Part shown: in pieces, positions 26,673-33,203 of the stretch | Layout of the letters: the number at the start of each line of letters is the position of its first letter | How positions within the stretch are numbered: position 1 is the stretch's first letter | Origin: Leptolyngbyaceae cyanobacterium T60_A2020_046 | GTDB lineage: Bacteria; Cyanobacteriota; Cyanobacteriia; Phormidesmidales; Phormidesmidaceae | Length of the DNA: 33,203 nt | Direction: 5' to 3' | Assembly: GCA_015272155.1 (NCBI GenBank) | Contig: JACYME010000153.1 | Location: 1-33,203, forward strand | The notes under the pieces: model-generated | What the model was told of the DNA's origin: nothing | What the model saw: the letters and a program-made list of their open reading frames with translations, nothing else | Database searches by the model: none | Translations under genes and position numbers: made by a program

Positions 26673-28088
26673 ATGGTGTCCACTGTCGAACGTTCTCAGA
26701 CCAGTTGCCGCTACTTGCCGACGGGCGATCGCGCCGCCTCGTCTCCTAACCAATCCGTCCTGCCCCTCACGGCAACGGTATCCGCCGCCGATCATTTAAT
26801 GATCGGCGGCTGCGATGTGGTGGACTTGGTGAACCGCTTTGGCTCTCCCCTCTATATTTTGGATGAGGCGACCCTACGGACGGCCTGCCGCCAGTATCGG
26901 GATGCCATGCGGCAGCACTACCCTGGCGAGTCCCTGGCAATTTATGCCTCTAAGGCGTGGAACTGTCTGGCGGTGTGCGCCATTGTTGCCAGTGAGGGGT
27001 TGGGGATTGATGTCGTGTCAGGTGGTGAACTGCATACGGCATTACAGGCCGGCCTAACGGGCGATCGCATCTACTTCCACGGCAACAATAAATCTGTTGA
27101 GGAATTGTCGCGTGCGATCGAGGCAGACTGTCGCATCGTTGTCGATAACTGGCACGAGTTGCGCACCCTCGTGATGCTCCAGTCTAACGCCGCCAAACCC
27201 ATCACTATCCTGTTGCGCCTTACCCCTGGCATTGAGTGCCACACCCACGAATACATTCGCACCGGGCACCTTGACAGCAAGTTTGGGTTTGATCCCGACC
27301 AAATTGAAACGGTTTTTCAGTATGTTAGTAAGCAGGAAGGTTTGCTCTGCATTGGGTTGCACGCCCACATCGGCTCTCAAATTTTTGAACTCCAGCCCCA
27401 TGAAGACTTGGCTGGCGTGATGGTGCAGTGGCTCCAAAAAGCAGCCCAGTATGGCCTGCCCGTCTCGGAACTGGATATTGGCGGTGGCTTGGGGATCTGC
27501 TACACCGAGAGTGATGATCCCCCCAGCATTGATGCTTGGGTCAAGGTCGTGAGCACTGCGGTCGCAAAAGCCTGCGAGGCTCAGGGCATTGCCCTCCCTC
27601 GACTGATTTGTGAACCAGGGCGATCGCTGATTGGTTCCGCCTGTGTCACGGCCTACACCGTCGGCGGCCAAAAGATCGTGCCCGACATTCGCACCTATGT
27701 TGCCGTGGATGGCGGCATGTCTGATAATCCCAGACCCATTACCTATCAGTCGGTCTATCGGGCCTTAGCGGCAAACCAGATGTCGATCCCGCTTACCGAA
27801 TCTGTGACGATCGCTGGCAAACACTGCGAATCTGGAGATGTGGTCATCCAGGAGGCTGTGCTGCCTCCCTTGACTGCGGGCGATATCCTCGTGATTGCAG
27901 CCACGGGTGCGTACAATTACAGCATGGCCTCAAATTACAACCGCGTTCCGCGACCCGCAGCGGTCTTAGTGAACGATGGCGATGCCCATCTCATCATTCA
28001 GCGCGAAACGTTGCAGGATTTAATTCGTCAAGATTGTTTGCCGGCCCACCTGACATCGCTGGATGCAGCCCACGACGGATTGGCGTAG
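26673..28088 (+). CDS. lysA: Diaminopimelate decarboxylase LysA
   Basis: The 471-residue PLP enzyme converts meso-diaminopimelate to lysine, the last step of lysine synthesis. The PLP lysine is K94 in YASKAWNC. Further fold III marks are HAHIGSQIFE, the phosphate-binding GGGLGICY, EPGRSL and the substrate-end Cys in GKHCESGD. The N-terminal 45 residues before GGCDVVDLV match the extension usual in cyanobacterial LysA, supporting the ATG at 26673. Codons 38-46 (AADHLMIGG) form an exact 27-bp palindrome at 26784-26810. cdaA follows after 170 bp on the same strand. Confidence 0.97.
   Translation: MVSTVERSQTSCRYLPTGDRAASSPNQSVLPLTATVSAADHLMIGGCDVVDLVNRFGSPLYILDEATLRTACRQYRDAMRQHYPGESLAIYASKAWNCLAVCAIVASEGLGIDVVSGGELHTALQAGLTGDRIYFHGNNKSVEELSRAIEADCRIVVDNWHELRTLVMLQSNAAKPITILLRLTPGIECHTHEYIRTGHLDSKFGFDPDQIETVFQYVSKQEGLLCIGLHAHIGSQIFELQPHEDLAGVMVQWLQKAAQYGLPVSELDIGGGLGICYTESDDPPSIDAWVKVVSTAVAKACEAQGIALPRLICEPGRSLIGSACVTAYTVGGQKIVPDIRTYVAVDGGMSDNPRPITYQSVYRALAANQMSIPLTESVTIAGKHCESGDVVIQEAVLPPLTAGDILVIAATGAYNYSMASNYNRVPRPAAVLVNDGDAHLIIQRETLQDLIRQDCLPAHLTSLDAAHDGLA
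26784..26810 (+). repeat. lysA: 27-bp palindrome within lysA
   Basis: The arms GCCGCCGATCATT and AATGATCGGCGGC (13 bp each, exact) flank a single T. It starts at codon 38 and covers exactly nine codons. It could form a strong hairpin in the lysA mRNA or bind a dimeric protein. Confidence 0.75.
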
Positions 28089-28258
28089 GGGGAGTTGTGG
28101 GGACTGCTCGAGGCTGCGTTGACGACAATTCAGCCGACTCGACTGATTTTGCCTGAATGGAACCCCAATCCGCGATCGCGCCCTTTGGTGATTTCTCCTG
28201 TCGGCTCCCCGCAGCTCGTCTTGTTGTCATCCGCTAGGTTCACGCAACAGCACCGCAC

Positions 28259-29185
28259 ATGCGTTACATCTGGGATCAAGGGCAGATAATCCTCGATATC
28301 TTCCGAGGTTGGCTCCTGCCCATCCTGGATATTTCCCTTGTGTTGCTGTTGATGTACGCCATGCTCGTGCTGATTGGTGAGCGGCGGACATTGTGGATGG
28401 TACGCGGCTTTATTGTGCTGTTGCTGGCCGCCACCCTGAGCAAACAGGTCGGCCTTGACCTGCTGGGCTTTGTGCTCGACAAGCTTGTGGTGGGCTCTGC
28501 CGTGGCAATGGCCTTTATTTTGCAAGGTGAATTTCGTCGTCTGCTAGAGCAAATTGGGCGGGGTCACTTTGGGCAACTGTTGATGATCACCCATCGCGAG
28601 CCCCCGCCCCAAGCGGACAGCGTGATTGACGAACTGGTTGATGCGGTGAAGGAACTGTCTCAAAACCGCACCGGAGCTCTCATTATTGTGGAGACGGATC
28701 AGCCCATTGATGAGCGAGACTTTTCTGTCCCCGGGGTGCGGTTAAATGCCGAGTTGTCTAAGGAGCTACTGCAAACCATCTTTCAAACCACCACACTACT
28801 TCACGATGGGGCTGTGCTGGTGCGGGGAGGCAGGGTGCAAGCGGCGGGAGTGATTTTACCGATTTCGGAGCGATCGGCGTCGCGTCAGTTGGGCACTCGC
28901 CACCGGGCCGCAATGGGCATTACTGAACGGGTTGAAAAGTGTATTTGCATTGTGGTGTCTGAAGAAACGGGCTCAATCTCACTGGCTGAGCGGGGAATGC
29001 TAGATCGGCCCCTGACCAGCAGTAAACTGAGGGAGCTACTGCGTGTTAAGTTATCCCCGTCGATGGAACGAGATACCATGACTCCTCAATTGCGTAGCCT
29101 CAGCAAGCAGTTGCGCAGCCAGGGGCAGGCGTTCTTGCAGCGTTTGCTGCGCCTTCCTTCGTCAGCCTCTCGTGAAAAAAGATGA
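28259..29185 (+). CDS. cdaA: Diadenylate cyclase CdaA (c-di-AMP synthase)
   Basis: The 308-residue membrane-bound enzyme makes cyclic di-AMP from two ATP. Three N-terminal membrane helices lie at about 15-40, 45-65 and 68-90. The DAC catalytic domain (about 105-250) shows DGA at 183-185 ([12 protein letters not shown]) and RHR at 214-216 ([11 protein letters not shown]), the two nucleotide-binding motifs needed for activity. A basic tail follows. c-di-AMP controls potassium and osmotic balance and is needed for dark/night survival in cyanobacteria. The gene overlaps uppS by four bases (ATGA), so the two are translationally coupled. lysA lies upstream. The cluster ties c-di-AMP to wall precursor synthesis. 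Confidence 0.96.
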   Translation: MRYIWDQGQIILDIFRGWLLPILDISLVLLLMYAMLVLIGERRTLWMVRGFIVLLLAATLSKQVGLDLLGFVLDKLVVGSAVAMAFILQGEFRRLLEQIGRGHFGQLLMITHREPPPQADSVIDELVDAVKELSQNRTGALIIVETDQPIDERDFSVPGVRLNAELSKELLQTIFQTTTLLHDGAVLVRGGRVQAAGVILPISERSASRQLGTRHRAAMGITERVEKCICIVVSEETGSISLAERGMLDRPLTSSKLRELLRVKLSPSMERDTMTPQLRSLSKQLRSQGQAFLQRLLRLPSSASREKR

Positions 29186-29937
29186 CTGCTGAGCCTCTTG
29201 TGCATTCTCTGATTCCTGATGATCTGGAGGCGAGCCGCTTGCCCCAGCATGTTGCGGTGATTATGGATGGTAATGGGCGCTGGGCGCGTCAGCGTGGGTT
29301 GCCTCGCATCATGGGCCACCGCCGTGGGGTTGATACCCTAAAGAAGCTGCTGCGTTGCTGCCGTGACTGGGGAATTCCGGCTCTGACGGCCTATGCCTTT
29401 TCGACGGAAAACTGGGGGCGGCCTCTAGAAGAGGTTGACTTTTTGATGACCCTGTTTGAGCGGGTGCTGCGTCAAGAGTTGGCGGAGATGATGGCGGAGG
29501 ATGTCTGTATTCGGTTTGTGGGGGATTTGACTGCGCTGCCGCGATCGCTGCGAGAGGAAATCGAACGCGCGATGGCAAAAACCGTGGATAACCGGGGCAT
29601 TCGCTTTACTGTGGCGACGAACTATGGCGGTCGCCAAGAAATTGTGCAAGCCTGTCGGGCGATCGCGGCTCTCGCCCAAGAAGGCAAGATTGCCCTTGAC
29701 GATATTGATGAAACCCTGTTTCAACAATACTTGTATACAGCGGGCACTGCCGATCCTGACCTGTTGATTCGCACTAGTGGCGAAATGCGCATTAGTAACT
29801 TTTTGCTATGGCAGCTTGCCTATGCGGAAATTTACGTGACCAATACCCTGTGGCCCGATTTTGACCAAACGGAATTTCATCAAGCATTGTCGGCGTATCA
29901 ACGTCGCGATCGCCGCTTTGGTAAGGTGCAGCCCTAA
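29182..29937 (+). CDS. uppS: Undecaprenyl diphosphate synthase (cis-isoprenyl transferase UppS)
   Basis: The 251-residue cis-prenyltransferase makes C55 undecaprenyl diphosphate, the lipid carrier for peptidoglycan and O-antigen. Family motifs: [14 protein letters not shown] (29 is the catalytic Asp in MDGNGRW), [26 protein letters not shown], and the C-terminal region [37 protein letters not shown], whose RxSGExRxSNFxxWQxxYxE pattern is decisive. The length is normal. The start ATG lies inside the cdaA stop (ATGA). The protein is a peripheral membrane enzyme, with no signal peptide. Confidence 0.97.
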   Translation: MTAEPLVHSLIPDDLEASRLPQHVAVIMDGNGRWARQRGLPRIMGHRRGVDTLKKLLRCCRDWGIPALTAYAFSTENWGRPLEEVDFLMTLFERVLRQELAEMMAEDVCIRFVGDLTALPRSLREEIERAMAKTVDNRGIRFTVATNYGGRQEIVQACRAIAALAQEGKIALDDIDETLFQQYLYTAGTADPDLLIRTSGEMRISNFLLWQLAYAEIYVTNTLWPDFDQTEFHQALSAYQRRDRRFGKVQP

Positions 29938-30007
29938 GGGGACGTCATCCCGCTGGGAGAACGCTGATCTGATTGTCTAATTTCGGTCACTCTACCCGAC
30001 ATGCTTT

Positions 30008-30021
30008 TGCCAAGCTTGGCA
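30008..30021. promoter_or_regulatory. 14-bp perfect palindrome upstream of the sensor kinase
   Basis: TGCCAAGCTTGGCA is an exact palindrome 109 bp before the kinase start and 70 bp after uppS. Without a loop it is unlikely to be a hairpin terminator. A dimeric-regulator site is possible, but no known consensus fits. Confidence 0.35.
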
Positions 30022-30129
30022 TCCTGCTGAGGGAATTCTGCGATCGCCGCTCAGGTGATGGCGAAAATGGGCAGGCTGAAAGATAGGGAATTTTACGGAC
30101 AGGGTAGCAGAGGGTTAGGATTCGCGACC

Positions 30130-33100
30130 ATGCAACAGACAGAAGTCACGGGGGATGTGCTGGTTGCGATCGACCCAAATCAAAGCGCCCCCTTGCTGAT
30201 TGAGTGCATTACTGCCCTTAACTGTCCTGTTCATCCTGTCCATACTGGAGCCGCGCTGAGGGAGGTGCTGGGTCAGCGATCGCCTGCCTTTGTAATCCTT
30301 GTGTTGCCCTTTGAGACCGACCCTTACACACTCTGTGCTGAGCTAGAGTCCCCGGCACCGATTTTGTTTTGGGCGGATACCGCAGCCGCAATCGATCTTG
30401 CGCGCCTCTGCGCCGTCAAGGAAGCCGACTACTTATTCGCAACACTGCCGCCAGCCTTGATCCAGCGTCGTCTGCGGGCCTACCTGACCCAATCGCTGCA
30501 CGCGCCGCAACTGCACCACGCGACATCGCAGTTGCGGCGTGCTGCCGAGGCCGCTCGTTTGGAGTGCTGGGACGTTGCGCTACCCAGCACTTGGCAAACG
30601 CATCTTACGTTGCCCTGTCGCCCGATAGACCCCGATGAGCAGAGGCGGATACAGGCCCACGTGACTGAGGCGATCGCCCAGCATCGACCTTTTACGGTGG
30701 AATATTTCACCGCAGAGCAGCCTCCGCGATCGCTGCTGATTCAAGGCTGTGCTGACTATACCGACAGCGGCGATCCCTACCGCATTGTCGGCGTCACCCT
30801 CGACATCACGAAAGAGCGCACCATGAAGCGGGCACTGGCCCAAAGCGAAGCCCGGTTTCGCGCCGTGGTGCAGCAGACCGTCGTGGGGATCAACGAAGCC
30901 GACCTCCGCACCGGGCAGTTTTTGTTGGTGAACCAATCCTTTTGCACGTTACTGGGCTATTCAGAGGCTGAGCTGCTGGGCATGACCTACCAGGACATTA
31001 CCCACCCGGAGGATCTGCGCAGCAATGCATCCGATATCCATCGCCTCTATCGTCAAGCCACGGAACATATTCGCCTGGAAAAGCGCTATCGGGCCAAATC
31101 TGGAGACTATATCTGGACGGAGGTCATTCTCTCCTTGATTCACGATAGTTCGGGTAACCCGATCGCCGATTTGGCGATGGTGGTGGATATTCGCGATCGC
31201 AAACGAGCCGAAGCCGCACTTCATCAGAGCACCCTCCACCAGCAAATGTTGCTGCGGGTGATTCCTGACCTGATGCTGCGGGTCAATCAACAGGGCATTT
31301 ACGTTGCCCATATTGAAACCAACACCCAGGTCAAGAACCTGTGGCCCGACCACCTCAACTTAGTGGGCCGATCCATCTTTGAAGTGTTGCCGCCCGAGCA
31401 GGCTCAGCGCAAACTCAGCAAAATTCAGCGCGCGATCGCGACCGACCAAGTGCAGGTCTACGAACAAAGTCTGTGGGTTGGCGATCGCTTCCAGCACGAA
31501 GAAGTTCGCATTGTCAAAAGTGGCCCCGATGAGGCATTGCTGTTAATTCGTGATATTTCCGATCGCAAGCTTGCGGAATTGGAGTTACGCCAATCCCTGA
31601 TGCGAGAACAAGCGATTTCCCGCGTGGTGCAACAGATGCGTCAGAGCCTTGATATCCAGCGCATCTTTCGTACCACCGTGATGGAACTCCGTGGTGTCTT
31701 GGGGGGCGATCGCGTGGCCATTTATCGCTTTCATCCCGATTGGAGTGGCGAATTTGTGGCAGAGTCTGTGGCGGCGGGCTGGCGACCTCTCCTGCCCGAC
31801 ATCGACAGTCCTGAAGTGGTCTCTGCGCTGCAAGACAATCGATGCGTTGTCCAGTACTTTGACCCCGTGCGGGCCGAAGTTGTTGCAGATACCTACCTGC
31901 AAGATACCCAAGGCAGTAACTATCGCACCCAGGGCAGCTATTGCGCAGTCAATGACGTATATGCAGAGAATTTTCCGCCATGCTATCTCAACCTGCTGGA
32001 GCAGTTTCAAGCCAGGGCATATATTATTGTTCCGATTTTTCACGGCACCGAACTGTGGGGGCTGCTAGCAATCTATGCAAACCAAGCCCTGCGCCAGTGG
32101 CAAGCTGCTGAGATTAGCATCATGCTGCAAGCCGCAGAACAGCTTGGCATTGCCGTGCAGCAAACCCAATTGGTTGAGCGTTTGAAAGAACAGGCGATCG
32201 CCCTGCAACAGGCCAAGGAAGCCGCCGATGCTGCAAACCTTGCGAAGGGCGAATTTTTGGCCAACATGAGTCACGAACTGCGCACCCCTCTCAACATCAT
32301 TTTGGGGATGGCCCAGGTGATGGCCCGCAACACGGATCTATCTCGCGAACAAAGCATGAGCCTTCAGGCGATTTTGCGCAGCGGCGATCACCTTTTGGGT
32401 TTGATTAATAACGTCCTTAGCCTTTCTAAGATCGAGGCTGGACACACCGTATTACAAGCCCAGCCGACGGATCTTGCCGATCTTCTGGAGTCGATGTACA
32501 GCATGGTTTACCCCAAGGCCAGCGAGCGTGGGGTTGTGCTTCAGGTCGTTATGGCAACCGACGTGCCAACTCAGATCGCCGTTGACCAAGGTAAGCTGCG
32601 TCAGATTTTGCTGAACCTGCTCAACAATGCCCTAAAATTTACCCCCCAAGGTTGGGTGGCGCTGCGGGTTAGTGTCTGCTCACAACAGCGCGATCGCGCC
32701 ATCCTACGATTTACCGTAGAAGACACCGGAATCGGTATCCACCCCGATCAGCAGGCCACTATTTTTAACGCCTTTGAGCAAGGAGCCTTTCGCTATCAAG
32801 CCGAGGGCACTGGGCTGGGGCTCACCATCTGTCGCCACTACGCAGAAATTATGGGCGGGACAATTCGCCTCAAGAGTGAACCGAATCAAGGCACAACCTT
32901 TTGGGTTGAGCTACCGGTGGAAATATTGCCGGGGCACCTACCCCTGCAAACTCCCCACCGCATGATGATGTCTAACCCCCCGCCGGTTGCAGCGGTGAGT
33001 TTGAGCGATCGCCTGGCTATCTTCCCTGCGGATTGGCTACGATCGCTCCACAATGCCGCCCTTTATTGTGATGATGAAGCCGCGATCGCCCTGATTCAAG

Positions 33101-33203
33101 CGCTGCCCCATGGCGATGACCCCGTAATCCAAACCCTGCAAAGCCTCGTGGAACACCTCGATTTCCGCGCCATTTTGGAACTCACCACGCCATTGCAGGC
33201 CCG
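30130..33203 (+). CDS. Multi-sensor histidine kinase with cyanobacteriochrome-like GAF, 3' end beyond window
   Basis: The frame is open from the ATG at 30130 to the window edge (1,024 full codons). AGGA lies nine bases upstream of the ATG. Order of parts: residues 9-120, receiver-like fold without an Asp at the usual phosphoacceptor place ([11 protein letters not shown]); about 138-236, divergent PAS; about 240-360, PAS with a normal PAC end ([11 protein letters not shown]); about 370-480, PAS; about 498-680, GAF of the phytochrome/cyanobacteriochrome branch with C618-Y619; about 705-770, HisKA with H715 in [13 protein letters not shown]; about 815-925, HATPase with N box (NLLNNALKF), G1 DTGIGI and G2 GTGLGL. 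After residue 968 it has a helical tail seen in cyanobacterial hybrid kinases. No complete receiver or output domain is within the window. It is cytosolic, with no membrane helices. Confidence 0.93.
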   Translation, partial: MQQTEVTGDVLVAIDPNQSAPLLIECITALNCPVHPVHTGAALREVLGQRSPAFVILVLPFETDPYTLCAELESPAPILFWADTAAAIDLARLCAVKEADYLFATLPPALIQRRLRAYLTQSLHAPQLHHATSQLRRAAEAARLECWDVALPSTWQTHLTLPCRPIDPDEQRRIQAHVTEAIAQHRPFTVEYFTAEQPPRSLLIQGCADYTDSGDPYRIVGVTLDITKERTMKRALAQSEARFRAVVQQTVVGINEADLRTGQFLLVNQSFCTLLGYSEAELLGMTYQDITHPEDLRSNASDIHRLYRQATEHIRLEKRYRAKSGDYIWTEVILSLIHDSSGNPIADLAMVVDIRDRKRAEAALHQSTLHQQMLLRVIPDLMLRVNQQGIYVAHIETNTQVKNLWPDHLNLVGRSIFEVLPPEQAQRKLSKIQRAIATDQVQVYEQSLWVGDRFQHEEVRIVKSGPDEALLLIRDISDRKLAELELRQSLMREQAISRVVQQMRQSLDIQRIFRTTVMELRGVLGGDRVAIYRFHPDWSGEFVAESVAAGWRPLLPDIDSPEVVSALQDNRCVVQYFDPVRAEVVADTYLQDTQGSNYRTQGSYCAVNDVYAENFPPCYLNLLEQFQARAYIIVPIFHGTELWGLLAIYANQALRQWQAAEISIMLQAAEQLGIAVQQTQLVERLKEQAIALQQAKEAADAANLAKGEFLANMSHELRTPLNIILGMAQVMARNTDLSREQSMSLQAILRSGDHLLGLINNVLSLSKIEAGHTVLQAQPTDLADLLESMYSMVYPKASERGVVLQVVMATDVPTQIAVDQGKLRQILLNLLNNALKFTPQGWVALRVSVCSQQRDRAILRFTVEDTGIGIHPDQQATIFNAFEQGAFRYQAEGTGLGLTICRHYAEIMGGTIRLKSEPNQGTTFWVELPVEILPGHLPLQTPHRMMMSNPPPVAAVSLSDRLAIFPADWLRSLHNAALYCDDEAAIALIQALPHGDDPVIQTLQSLVEHLDFRAILELTTPLQA

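Noticed and set aside
1-33203. Possible CRISPR, insertion sequence, prophage or defence island
   Set aside because: I found no spaced repeats, no transposase or integrase, and no phage or defence genes. All recognised genes are housekeeping, photosynthetic or signalling.

Overview
The window is a piece of a cyanobacterial chromosome. The evidence is a psaF-psaJ-psaL photosystem I cluster, many HIP1 octamers (GCGATCGC) on both strands, ClpC, ThyX in place of ThyA, a SpkB-like kinase that ends in pentapeptide repeats, and a sensor kinase with a cyanobacteriochrome-type GAF domain. I cannot name the genus. The psaF-psaJ-psaL order, rather than psaL-psaI, is the order reported for lineages with tetrameric photosystem I. 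I see no insertion sequence, phage gene, CRISPR array, tRNA or rRNA, so this looks like ordinary core chromosome with long AT-poor spacers.

Left part (1-8.1 kb), nearly all on the minus strand: an exported NTF2-like protein, a small conserved protein with a GTG start, a receiver-like protein without the usual phosphoacceptor Asp, thyX, a membrane protein, and an AzgA-type purine permease. msrA (plus) and pheS (minus) then converge on a strong hairpin terminator.

Middle part (8.1-18.3 kb): surE, an MBL-fold hydrolase, ribF and a MoxR ATPase run on the plus strand. pepA, the SpkB-like kinase and tsaD run on the minus strand. The pheS-surE divergent spacer carries three consecutive perfect hairpins, each with an 8-nt loop, and is the most structured non-coding stretch in the window.

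Right part (18.3-33.2 kb): tsaD and psaF diverge from a 172-bp promoter region that holds an HLR1-like (RpaB-type) site and a good -35/-10 pair. psaFJL ends at a clear hairpin. Next come a 641-aa single-pass repeat protein, a small amphipathic-helix protein, clpC and rimI (minus), then lysA, cdaA and uppS (plus). The last three link the diaminopimelate, c-di-AMP and undecaprenyl-phosphate steps of wall synthesis and its control. The window closes inside a large multidomain histidine kinase, which is cut by the window edge. Its GAF domain keeps the bilin-type Cys but has Tyr where cyanobacteriochromes have His, and it carries an extra Cys 13 residues upstream.

The best leads for new biology are this unusual GAF domain, the triple-hairpin spacer upstream of surE, a 27-bp in-frame palindrome inside lysA, and the four-repeat membrane protein. 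Nothing seen here amounts to a demonstrated new system.
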